Of a stretch of 36,906 bases of DNA, positions 7,389-15,583 are shown piece after piece. The notes under the pieces are model-generated. The model did not search any database and had not been told where the DNA came from. It saw only the letters and a list, made by a program, of their open reading frames with translations. The first letter of the stretch is position 1. Each line of letters opens with the position of its first letter. This stretch comes from a virus. A program made the translations under genes and the position numbers. The stretch spans positions 1-36,906 of IMG/VR virus record IMGVR_UViG_3300042896_000770. The stretch is one strand, 5' to 3'.

Positions 7389-7680
7389 AGGAGTCAAGAA
7401 CACAATCTTTAAAAAAGATCATATAGAGTTTATAGCTACAGAGCGAATGAAAATTTGTCAAGCTTGTCCTCTTATTGATTTAAAAGGTGATAAGTGTTTA
7501 GTTCCAGGAACAGCACCTTGTTGTGGAGAATGCGGATGTAAACTTGCTTTTAAAACTAGATCTATGTCATCAGAGTGTCCACATCCAGAAGGTTCTAGAT
7601 GGGAATCTATTATTACAGAAGAAGAAGAAGAAAAACTATATACAGATATTAACTATAATCCTGATGATATTAGTATATAA
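7339..7680 (+). CDS. Cysteine-cluster (probable zinc-binding) protein
   Basis: A 113-aa protein. Cysteines at residues 40, 43, 53, 61, 62, 65, 67 and 80 (CxxC, then CCGECGC, then CPHP) suggest one or two structural zinc sites. The C-terminus is very acidic (a run of Glu near residue 93). With the ATG at 7339 the gene overlaps the HU-like gene by 50 bases; an internal ATG at 7375 would shorten the overlap to 14 bases and start at MQILEG, so the start is uncertain. The tight overlap ties it to the HU-like and nuclease genes. A protein- or nucleic-acid-binding role is likely, but no family is assigned. Confidence 0.6.
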   Translation: MGLSLKEIWNHRMQILEGVKNTIFKKDHIEFIATERMKICQACPLIDLKGDKCLVPGTAPCCGECGCKLAFKTRSMSSECPHPEGSRWESIITEEEEEKLYTDINYNPDDISI

Positions 7681-7715
7681 TATAAAAAACCAAATCACTC
7701 TAAAATCAACTCAAG

Positions 7716-8561
7716 ATGTCAGTAATATTCAAAGCGGAAAATCATAAATATGAGAGTACTGATCCACAAGAACAAATTGATTGGATTAGTGTCACATCAT
7801 TTATTAGTCTCTTTAAACCAAAATTTGATCCAACAACTCAAGCTTTAAAATCATCTAAGAATAAAAAATCTAAATGGTTTGGATTATCTATGCAAGAGAT
7901 ACAAGAGGCTTGGGAAAATGAAGGTAAAAGAGCTGTTGATTTGGGTACCTGGTATCATGATCAAAGAGAAAAAGATCTTACCGATCATATGACAATTGAT
8001 AGATTAGGAGTTTCTATTCCTATTATTAAACCTCTTTATGAAGGAGATATTAAACAAGCTCCGAGTCAAAAACTTACTGAAGGTATTTATCCTGAACACT
8101 TTGTTTATTTGAAATCTGCAGGTATATGTGGACAATCCGATCGTGTTGAAGTTGTAAAAGATACAGTAGATATTTATGATTATAAAACAAATAAAGAAAT
8201 CAAGTTACAAGGTTTTAAAAACTATCAAGGAGTCGTTAGTAAAATGTATTCTTGTTGTTCTCATCTTGATGATTGCAATTTTAATCATTATGCTTTACAG
8301 CTTAGTGTTTATATGTATATTATTCTTAAGCATAATCCTAGATATAAACCGGGGAAGATGCAACTTCACCACATTGTATTTGAAACAGAAAGCTTAGATC
8401 AATATGGATATCCTATTGCAAAATTAGATTCAAGTAATAATCCAATTGTAAAAGAAGTTGTACCTTACGATGTTCCTTATCTTAAAAGAGAAGTAATTGA
8501 TATGATTAATTGGTTATTTGAAAATAGAGATAATAATGAAAAAGAAAAAGTTAAAAACTAG
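7716..8561 (+). CDS. PD-(D/E)XK nuclease, RecB/Cas4-like exonuclease
   Basis: A 281-aa protein with the marks of a RecB-type PD-(D/E)XK nuclease: GTWYH (residues 77-81), E127 in YPEHFV, D142 in GQSDRVEV, D155-Y-K157 in the DYKT strand, and QLSVY (195-199), the usual trailing QxxxY motif. These residues would bind the metal and cut DNA. Such nucleases occur in crAss-like phages and may process replication intermediates or packaging substrates. The gene lies between the Cys-cluster gene and a 46-aa gene, with TerL about 600 bases downstream. The last 26 bases overlap the next small gene. No iron-sulfur cysteine set is evident, although 'CCSHLDDC' (180-187) lies near the QxxxY motif. Confidence 0.75.
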   Translation: MSVIFKAENHKYESTDPQEQIDWISVTSFISLFKPKFDPTTQALKSSKNKKSKWFGLSMQEIQEAWENEGKRAVDLGTWYHDQREKDLTDHMTIDRLGVSIPIIKPLYEGDIKQAPSQKLTEGIYPEHFVYLKSAGICGQSDRVEVVKDTVDIYDYKTNKEIKLQGFKNYQGVVSKMYSCCSHLDDCNFNHYALQLSVYMYIILKHNPRYKPGKMQLHHIVFETESLDQYGYPIAKLDSSNNPIVKEVVPYDVPYLKREVIDMINWLFENRDNNEKEKVKN

Positions 8562-8676
8562 AATTTATTTTTTTCCCGGTATCTGCTTTGGAATAAATTT
8601 TCCTTTGGATTATTATACCGATATGTCTATTAGTTTTTTGTGTATTAATATTAGTTTAAAATGGCGTAAAAGATGA
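8536..8676 (+). CDS. 46-aa basic, hydrophobic micro-protein
   Basis: A short reading frame of 46 codons. It starts at an ATG inside the tail of the nuclease gene in another frame (KKKKLKTRIYFFPG at the N-terminus, KWRKR at the C-terminus). Its TGA overlaps the next gene's ATG as ATGA (8673-8676), the standard signature of translational coupling. Without it there would be a 111-base hole in an otherwise gapless operon. The centre (about residues 10-42) is hydrophobic and aromatic, so it may be membrane-associated or a compact beta fold. Function unknown. Confidence 0.6.
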   Translation: MKKKKLKTRIYFFPGICFGINFPLDYYTDMSISFLCINISLKWRKR

Positions 8677-9185
8677 TAAGATTATTTGATATACATGATG
8701 GAAAACTAGTACCTACAGAACACTGTTATGCTCTAAGTTTTTTAAAAAATATTATGGATGAGTATCCGACAGATTATATAACTATTTATAAGTATATATT
8801 TTATATGACTTGTCCTGATCCAAATCTTAATCCTTTTTTTAATGTTCCAGAAGAAGACAAAGAAAGTTTAATATTAAATGAGATTGAAGCTAATTTTTCA
8901 ATAGAAGATGAATTAATTATAAGAGCAAAAGATCGTTGTAATAAACTTTTTGAAACACCAACAGTAAGATCATATCGAGGCATGGCTACTATGATGGATA
9001 GATTAGCTAGATATATGGAAATAACTCCTATTAGTCATGGTCGAGATGGTAACATTAATTCATTGGTAGCTGCTGCTAAAAACTTTGAAGGAATAAGATC
9101 TTCTTTTAAAGGAGTTTATAAAGATTTGCAAGAAGAACAAAAAAACCATGTTCGTGGAGGCGCGGGATTAGCTTATGATCAATAA
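8673..9185 (+). CDS. Hypothetical protein before TerL; small-terminase candidate
   Basis: A 170-aa mixed-charge protein, mostly helical by inspection, overlapping TerL by 11 bases. The C-terminal third (about residues 105-165: RGMATMMDRLARYMEITPIS, then a helix and basic patches) could support DNA or TerL binding. Small terminase subunits are often the gene directly upstream of TerL and about this length, so that role is a reasonable candidate. No helix-turn-helix is clear, and assignment is by position only. The gene is coupled to the 46-aa gene through ATGA. Confidence 0.5.
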   Translation: MIRLFDIHDGKLVPTEHCYALSFLKNIMDEYPTDYITIYKYIFYMTCPDPNLNPFFNVPEEDKESLILNEIEANFSIEDELIIRAKDRCNKLFETPTVRSYRGMATMMDRLARYMEITPISHGRDGNINSLVAAAKNFEGIRSSFKGVYKDLQEEQKNHVRGGAGLAYDQ

Positions 9186-11382
9186 ACCTTTCATAGAAAT
9201 TCCTACTTGGGAAAATGGTAATTGGATAGATGATACAATCTTTCAAACTAGAGATGATTTTAGAATCTTTGTTCACTCTTGTTTTAAATTACCAGGTAAA
9301 TATGAATTTGATGAAACAGCTCAATTATTTAATGAGCAAGCAAAAAACTTTAATGCTCAAGGTTATTATTGTGTAGCTCCAGTTCGAAGTAAAGATTTTG
9401 TAGATTATTGGGACTTTGAAAAACTTAAATGTCGCAAGGGAGTTATCTTTAAGAATAATAATAAAGTTTGGTATATTCCAAGAGACTATTATATGTTTCT
9501 TAATTTTCTTCGAATAAATGATAAAGAGAAAAAGAAGTTTGATTTTCCCGGGATTCGCGATGCACAATATCATATGTCTTTATATGAGTTACTAGCAGAA
9601 CTTAATTATAAGCATTGTGCTATTTTAAAGAAAAGACAGATAGCTTCATCATATTTTCATTGTGCTAAACAAATTAATTTAATTTGGTTTGAAGAAACAC
9701 CAATTATTAAGATGGGTGCTGCTTTAAAAGATCAAGTTAATGATAAAGGATCTTGGAAGTTTCTTAATGAGTATCTTTCTTTCCTTAATGAGCACACAGC
9801 TTGGTACCGTCCAATGAATCCTTTGAAAACAGGGATGTGGCAACAACAAATTGAGGAAACAAATAGTTCGGGTAGAAAATATATGAAAGGTCTTAAGGGA
9901 GTTCTTTCTATGTTAACTTTTGAAAAAGATGCTACAGCTGGTGTAGGTGGACCGTGTACTTTGTTCTTTCATGAAGAAGCTGGTATTGCACCTAAGATGG
10001 ATAAAACATATGAGTATCTTAGACCTGCTTTACAATCTGGTCATATAACCACTGGATTATTTATTGCAGCAGGATCTGTTGGTGATCTTGGTCAGTGTCG
10101 ACCTTTAAAAGAAATGATATTAAGACCAGTGCCAAATGATATCTATGCTGTAGAAACTAATCTTTTAGATGAAAAAGGAACAATAGGATTAAGTGGATTA
10201 TTTATTCCAGAGCAATGGTCAATGCCTCCATATATTGATGAGTTTGGTAATTCTCTTGTTGAAGAAAGTTTAAACGCAATAGAAGTTCTTAGAGAAAGAT
10301 GGAAAAGAGAACTTTCTGCTGAACAATATCAATTAAGGATATCTCAAAATCCAACTAATATTGCTGAAGCTTTTGCTTCAAGAAGTGTATCAATTTTTCC
10401 TTTAGATTATGTTTCAGCACAAAAGCGTAGAATTCTCGATAAAGAATATGCTTACGATTTTATGGAACTTAATCGAGCTCCGGATGGAAAAGTTGAAGCT
10501 AAAATAACTAGTAAACTTCCTATTTCAGAATTTCCTATTACAAAAAATACTGAAGATAAAACAGGGACTATTGTTGTTTGGGAAAAACCAGATACTGGAG
10601 CTTCATGGGGAACTTACTTTGCTTCTATTGACCCCGTTGGTGAAGGCAAAACAACTACTTCAGAATCACTTTGTTCTATTTATATTTATAAAAATCCTGT
10701 AGAAGTAACTAGAGTTTATAGTGAAAAAACAGAAACTTTTGTAGAACAAGATAAAATTGTTGCTAGTTGGTGTGGCCGATTTGATGATATCAATAAAACC
10801 CATGAGAGATTAGAATTACTTATTGAGTGGTACAATGCTTGGACATTAGTTGAAAATAACATAAGTCATTTTATTAGACATATGATTTCTAGAAAATTAC
10901 AAAAGTATCTTGTACCTAAAAATCAAATTCTTTTTCTTAAAGATCTAGGTGCTAATGCTAATGTGTTTCAAGAATATGGTTGGAAGAATACTGGAACATT
11001 ATTTAAAAGCCATATGCTTAGTTATTTAATTGAGTTTTTAAAAGAAGAAATAGATGTTGAAACTAAGGAAGATGGTACTATAGTAAAAAGAGTTTACGGT
11101 ATTGAAAGAATACCAGATGTTATGGCTATGGTTGAAATGGAAGCTTATGAAGAAGGTGTCAATGTCGATAGATTAGTATCTTTGGCAGCGCTTGTCTCTT
11201 TTGCTAAAGTACAACAAGCTAATAGAGGTTATAAAAAACGTGTGGAATATAAGGATACTAAGCACTTGCAAAAGTCAGATAATTTGTTTAAATTAAGCAA
11301 TAGTCCCTTTAGGCATATTGGAAACAATAGTAAAAGTAGTTCTATGAGACCACCAAAAAACATGTTTAAAAATATAAAGTAA
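9175..11382 (+). CDS. terL: Terminase large subunit (TerL)
   Basis: A 735-aa packaging motor, ATPase plus nuclease. The ATPase Walker A equivalent is KKRQIASS (residues 152-159), a phage-type version lacking the GK[ST] ending. The Walker B strand is LFFHEEAG (263-270). The C-terminal RNase H-like nuclease shows D486 (SIDPVGEG), E560 (LVENN) and a late aspartate (D648 in RIPDVM or D665 in NVDRLVSL). Length agrees with crAss-like TerL. It docks on the portal encoded two bases downstream and cuts concatemeric DNA at headful or sites unknown. Overlap with the preceding gene supports the small-terminase guess for that gene. Confidence 0.92.
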   Translation: MINKPFIEIPTWENGNWIDDTIFQTRDDFRIFVHSCFKLPGKYEFDETAQLFNEQAKNFNAQGYYCVAPVRSKDFVDYWDFEKLKCRKGVIFKNNNKVWYIPRDYYMFLNFLRINDKEKKKFDFPGIRDAQYHMSLYELLAELNYKHCAILKKRQIASSYFHCAKQINLIWFEETPIIKMGAALKDQVNDKGSWKFLNEYLSFLNEHTAWYRPMNPLKTGMWQQQIEETNSSGRKYMKGLKGVLSMLTFEKDATAGVGGPCTLFFHEEAGIAPKMDKTYEYLRPALQSGHITTGLFIAAGSVGDLGQCRPLKEMILRPVPNDIYAVETNLLDEKGTIGLSGLFIPEQWSMPPYIDEFGNSLVEESLNAIEVLRERWKRELSAEQYQLRISQNPTNIAEAFASRSVSIFPLDYVSAQKRRILDKEYAYDFMELNRAPDGKVEAKITSKLPISEFPITKNTEDKTGTIVVWEKPDTGASWGTYFASIDPVGEGKTTTSESLCSIYIYKNPVEVTRVYSEKTETFVEQDKIVASWCGRFDDINKTHERLELLIEWYNAWTLVENNISHFIRHMISRKLQKYLVPKNQILFLKDLGANANVFQEYGWKNTGTLFKSHMLSYLIEFLKEEIDVETKEDGTIVKRVYGIERIPDVMAMVEMEAYEEGVNVDRLVSLAALVSFAKVQQANRGYKKRVEYKDTKHLQKSDNLFKLSNSPFRHIGNNSKSSSMRPPKNMFKNIK

Positions 11383-11383
11383 C

Positions 11384-14158
11384 ATGAAGATTTTAAATGC
11401 GATGCAATTAAAGAGTGGAGCCAAAACGGAGTATAACCGTATGGGTTCCATTACACAACCTATTCAATTTTTACCTAGAAAAGAAAAAGATGAAGAGTGG
11501 ATAGCTTGGAATATGGATTGGTTAGAATGGGAAGGGCTTAAGCAAATTAGACGCAATGCTCAAAGGTTGATGAAAAACTACAAGCTTGCTAAAGGTATCA
11601 TTGATAAAAATGATTATATAGTTGAACATGATAATGAGATGAGAGATCTTGTTGAAGTTCTTGTAAAAGAAGATGATACTGCTTTAGAACTTAAATTTTA
11701 TCCTATTATTCCAAATGTGATAAATGTTTTAACTAGTGAATTTTCTAAAAGAAATAACAAAATTACTTTTAGATCTGTTGATGAGAACTCTTACAATGAG
11801 ATGTTGCAATTAAAGATGAATGCTATTGAATCAGTTTTAATGCAAGATGCTCAACAAAAGCTTATAGCTAATATGATATCTCAGGGTGCAGATCCTAATG
11901 ATCCTGAATTACAAGAGCAAATGCAACAACAATTAGCTCCTGAAAATTTAAAAACATTACCTGAGATCCAAAATTTTTTTAATAAAGATTATAGAAGTTT
12001 ATGTGAAGATTGGGCAATTCACCAACATAAAGTAGATGATGAGAGATTTAGATTAGATGAACTTGAGGAAAGAGGTTTTAGAGATAGTCTTATTACAGAT
12101 AGAGAGTTTTGGCACTTTAAGATGTATGAAGATGATTACGATGTAGAACTTTGGAATCCAGTTTTAACTTTCTATCACAAATCTCCTGAAGTAAGATATA
12201 TTAGCCAGGGTAACTGGGTCGGTAAAATAGAAATGATGACCGTAGCCGATGTTATAGATAAATACGGTTATCTAATGACAAATGATCAATTGGAATCACT
12301 TGAAGCAATATACCCAGTACGTTCTGCAGGTTATGCTAATCAGGGCTATCAAAATGATGGATCTTATTATGATTCTACTAAGAGTCATGATTGGAATACT
12401 AATATGCCCGGTCTTGCTTATAGACAATTTACCTCTATGTGGGATAATTACGATTATAATGGAGGTGATATTGTAAATTGGATTATGGGTCAATCGGAAG
12501 ATTACTATGATGAGGGAATGGCTTATATGTTAAGAGTCACTACTAATTATTGGAAATCTCAGCGTAAAGTAGGACATCTAACAAAAATTAATGATACAGG
12601 TGAATCAATTACTGATATCATTGATGAAAATTATGAAATAACAGATAAACCTATTTATAATACTCAGTTATTTAAAAATAAAACTAAAGATACTTTAATC
12701 TTTGGAGAACATATTGATTGGATATGGATCAATCAAGTTTGGGGTGGTGTAAAGATTGGTCCTAATAGACCTACTTTCTGGGGAGCTAATAATCCTGGTG
12801 GAGTAAATCCTATTTATTTAGGTATTGATCAAAATAAAGTGGGACCAATTAAATTTCAATTTAAAGGTGATAATACTTTATATGGTTGTAAACTTCCAGT
12901 AGAAGGTTCTGTCTTTTCTGATCGTAACACTAGATCAACAGCTCTAGTAGATCTTATGAAGCCTTATCAGATTGGGTACAATATTGTAAACAATCAAATA
13001 GCAGATATCTTAGTTGATGAACTTGGAACTGTAGTATTACTAGATCAAAATGCTTTACCTCGTCACTCTTTGGGTGAAGATTGGGGAAAAAACAACTTAG
13101 CTAAAGCTTATGTTGCTATGAAGAATTTCCAGATGTTACCATTAGATACAACAATAACTAATACTGAAAATCCTTTAGCTTTCCAGCATTTTCAACAACT
13201 AGATCTTTCTCAGACTAATAGATTAATGTCTAGGATTCAATTAGCTAATTATTTTAAGCAACAGTGTTTTGAAAATATCGGTGTTACTCCACAAAGACTT
13301 GGACAACAAATAGGTCAATCAGATACTGCTACAGGGATAGAACAAGCTGTGGCTGGATCTTATGCTCAGACGGAGACATATTTTATTCAACACTCAGATT
13401 ATCTAATGCCAAGAGTTCATCAGATGAGAACAGATCTTGCTCAGTATTATCAATCTACTAAACCTTCTTTAAGGTTACAATATATGACGACTAAAGATGA
13501 GAAAGTAAATTTTGAAATCAATGGTACCGATTTATTACTTCGTGATATTAATGTTTATTGCACAACTAAAGCTAATCACAGATCTATTTTAGAACAGATG
13601 AAGCAACTAGCTATGCAAAATAATACAGCTGGAGCTTCTATTTATGATCTAGGTGCGGTTATTCAATCTGAATCTTTAGCAGAACTTACACATACTTTAA
13701 AAGCTGTAGAAGAAAAATCTAAAGGTCAACGTCAAGAACAGATGGCTCATGAAGAGAAGATGAAACAGATGGAAGTTGAACAGCGTACTAAAGAAAAGCA
13801 GATGGAACTTGATCATGAAGTTCTTGAATCTGAAAAGAATAGACGTAAAGATATACTTGTAGCTGAGATTAAATCTGCAGGTTTTGGAGCAATGCAAGAT
13901 CTCAATGAGAATAAGATAAGTGATTTCCAAGATGTGATGACAGATATGCGAAAAACTGAAGAGTTTGATGCTACAATGAATCTTAATCGTGAGAAGGAAA
14001 TATCTAAGAGTCAACATAGTCAACAAAAAATAGACTTAGAAAAACAAAAACTTAGTCAGCAAATGCTTTTAAAAAATGTAGATTATCAAATTGCTAAAGA
14101 AAATAAGAACAAATATGATGTCGGAAAAAAAGAAAAAACACCTAAGAAAAAACCTTAA
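11384..14158 (+). CDS. Portal protein
   Basis: A 924-aa protein directly after TerL, the normal place for the portal. The N-terminal part (about residues 30-300) carries the wing/clip-type alpha/beta region with the 'RRNAQRLMKNYKLAKGIID' helix typical of large phage portals. The middle region holds aromatic-rich beta segments. The segment DTATGIEQAVAGSYAQTE (about 648-665) resembles the channel helix region. From about residue 765 to the end lies a long Lys/Glu/Gln-rich coiled coil (EEKSKGQRQEQMAHEEKMKQ and onward), which would form the barrel inside the head. Its length and coiled-coil tail fit crAss-like portals. The dodecamer is the head vertex through which DNA enters and leaves. Confidence 0.87.
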   Translation: MKILNAMQLKSGAKTEYNRMGSITQPIQFLPRKEKDEEWIAWNMDWLEWEGLKQIRRNAQRLMKNYKLAKGIIDKNDYIVEHDNEMRDLVEVLVKEDDTALELKFYPIIPNVINVLTSEFSKRNNKITFRSVDENSYNEMLQLKMNAIESVLMQDAQQKLIANMISQGADPNDPELQEQMQQQLAPENLKTLPEIQNFFNKDYRSLCEDWAIHQHKVDDERFRLDELEERGFRDSLITDREFWHFKMYEDDYDVELWNPVLTFYHKSPEVRYISQGNWVGKIEMMTVADVIDKYGYLMTNDQLESLEAIYPVRSAGYANQGYQNDGSYYDSTKSHDWNTNMPGLAYRQFTSMWDNYDYNGGDIVNWIMGQSEDYYDEGMAYMLRVTTNYWKSQRKVGHLTKINDTGESITDIIDENYEITDKPIYNTQLFKNKTKDTLIFGEHIDWIWINQVWGGVKIGPNRPTFWGANNPGGVNPIYLGIDQNKVGPIKFQFKGDNTLYGCKLPVEGSVFSDRNTRSTALVDLMKPYQIGYNIVNNQIADILVDELGTVVLLDQNALPRHSLGEDWGKNNLAKAYVAMKNFQMLPLDTTITNTENPLAFQHFQQLDLSQTNRLMSRIQLANYFKQQCFENIGVTPQRLGQQIGQSDTATGIEQAVAGSYAQTETYFIQHSDYLMPRVHQMRTDLAQYYQSTKPSLRLQYMTTKDEKVNFEINGTDLLLRDINVYCTTKANHRSILEQMKQLAMQNNTAGASIYDLGAVIQSESLAELTHTLKAVEEKSKGQRQEQMAHEEKMKQMEVEQRTKEKQMELDHEVLESEKNRRKDILVAEIKSAGFGAMQDLNENKISDFQDVMTDMRKTEEFDATMNLNREKEISKSQHSQQKIDLEKQKLSQQMLLKNVDYQIAKENKNKYDVGKKEKTPKKKP

Positions 14159-14190
14159 TAGTGATATAATTCAATAAATGTTTCACTATT
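14157..14190 (+). terminator. Hairpin after the portal gene, possible weak terminator
   Basis: AATAGTGA (14157-14164) pairs perfectly with TCACTATT (14183-14190) across an 18-base AT-rich loop. No T run follows directly (AGTTTATAAG), so termination would be weak; it may instead protect or separate the portal and capsid messages. Confidence 0.4.
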
Positions 14191-14226
14191 AGTTTATAAG
14201 TGTAAATTTTTTAAGTTTAGATTTTA

Positions 14227-14234
14227 TATTTTTG
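14227..14234 (+). promoter_or_regulatory. Candidate -7 box for the capsid operon
   Basis: TATTTTTG matches TAnnTTTG and lies 38 bases before the scaffold-candidate start. The -33 position reads TAAA rather than TTTG, so the match is half-complete. The 113-base gap with a hairpin at its start makes a separate capsid promoter sensible. Confidence 0.4.
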
Positions 14235-14271
14235 AGTAAATTTAATTGTCAGATCATAAAAACCAACCAAC

Positions 14272-15555
14272 ATGTCAGATAAAAAAGAAGAAGGCACAAC
14301 CACTGTTAAAACAGTGGATATTGCCGATTTAGATCAACTATTAGGAACCCCTGGCGCAGAGAGTGTTATGGTTCCAGAAAGTGAAAAAAAACAGGTTGAA
14401 AAACCTAATATTTTTACTAACAAAAAAGTAGATCTTTCGTTCCTTGAAAAAGATGATGATAATGATTCATCATCACCGGATGCAAAAACAGATTTTAAAA
14501 AAGATGATTCTGTTCCAGAAAAATTAACTAAAGAAGATGAAGAAGAGATTTTAAATCAAATAACTGCAGATCCAGATAAACCAGGTGGAAGACCTAAGAT
14601 GAGCAAAGATGCTATGTTAGAACTTGCCCAAAGACTTATCGAGACTAATCAAATTGCTCCTTTTCAAAATGAAAAAGGAGAAGATGAGGATCTTACCAAG
14701 TATTCAGTTAAAGATTTCGAAGAACTTTTTACAGCTAATTTTAAGGAAAAAGAAAATAAAATACGTCAACAAGTTCCAATAGAATTTTTTGATTCTCTTC
14801 CTGAAGAGATGCAATACGCTGCAAAGTATATTGCTGATGGGGGAAAAGATTTGAAAGGCTTATTTAGAACTCTAGCTCAAGTAGAAGAAGTTCGACAACT
14901 TGATCCTTCTGAAGAAAATGATCAAGAACAAATTATTAGATCATATCTTAATGCTACAAATCCAGATTGGACACAAGATGAAATTGAAGAAGAGATTGTT
15001 GGATGGAAAGATCGCGATGAATTAGAGTCTAAAGCTAAAAAGTTCAAACCAAAATTGGATGCGATGCAAGAGCAAGTAATAGCGCAACAACTTGCTAGAC
15101 AAGAAAATCTACGTAAACAACAGCAACAACATGCTCAAGCTTATATGGAAAATATATATCAAGTATTAGAACCTTCAGAAATCAATGGTCTAAAGCTTGA
15201 TAAAAAAACACAAGGTTTATTGTACACTGGTCTAGTACAAGCAAACTACCCTTCTGTTTCAGGTAAACAAACAAATCTCTTAGGACACTTATTAGAAAAG
15301 TATCAATTTGTAGAACCTAATCATGCTCTTGTGGCAGAAGCATTATGGTTATTAGCAGATCCTGATGGTTATAGAAATAAGGTTAAAGAGAATGGTTCAA
15401 AAAACACTGTAGAAAAAACAGTTAGATTACTTAAAACAGAAGAGAAAAATAAAATTGGTTCTTCTGCGGGCTCCGATATCGATGCTGATCAAAGAGCATC
15501 TACTAGAACTCGCACAGGAATGCAAAGACCAACAGGTGGATTTTTTAAAAGATAA
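14272..15555 (+). CDS. Acidic capsid scaffold candidate
   Basis: A 427-aa protein immediately before the major capsid gene. The first 110 residues are very acidic and disordered-looking (runs such as LEKDDDNDSSS), the middle is helical and charged, a Gln-rich helix (RKQQQQHAQAYMENIYQVL, about residues 282-300) suggests coiled coil, and the C-terminus is basic (RTRTGMQRPTGGFFKR). An acidic elongated body with a basic capsid-binding tail is the design of phage scaffolding proteins. No protease domain is apparent in the window. The start follows AAACCAACCAAC. Function is inferred from composition and position. Confidence 0.65.
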   Translation: MSDKKEEGTTTVKTVDIADLDQLLGTPGAESVMVPESEKKQVEKPNIFTNKKVDLSFLEKDDDNDSSSPDAKTDFKKDDSVPEKLTKEDEEEILNQITADPDKPGGRPKMSKDAMLELAQRLIETNQIAPFQNEKGEDEDLTKYSVKDFEELFTANFKEKENKIRQQVPIEFFDSLPEEMQYAAKYIADGGKDLKGLFRTLAQVEEVRQLDPSEENDQEQIIRSYLNATNPDWTQDEIEEEIVGWKDRDELESKAKKFKPKLDAMQEQVIAQQLARQENLRKQQQQHAQAYMENIYQVLEPSEINGLKLDKKTQGLLYTGLVQANYPSVSGKQTNLLGHLLEKYQFVEPNHALVAEALWLLADPDGYRNKVKENGSKNTVEKTVRLLKTEEKNKIGSSAGSDIDADQRASTRTRTGMQRPTGGFFKR

Positions 15556-15583
15556 TATTAATAACTAAATAAATAACAACACA

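Noticed and set aside
7523-7747. 74-aa plus-strand frame overlapping the Cys-cluster and nuclease genes
   Set aside because: It is an alternative frame of a better-supported gene, Lys/Ile-rich with no start context.
13697-14026. 109-aa minus-strand frame opposite the portal coiled coil
   Set aside because: It is the mirror of Lys/Glu codons giving a Phe/Leu/Ser-rich product; the plus-strand portal clearly codes here.
7367-14486. Exact 15-base repeat ATCACCGGATGCAAA at 7367-7381 and 14472-14486
   Set aside because: One such match is expected by chance in about 37 kb, both lie in coding sequence, and no flanking similarity was seen.
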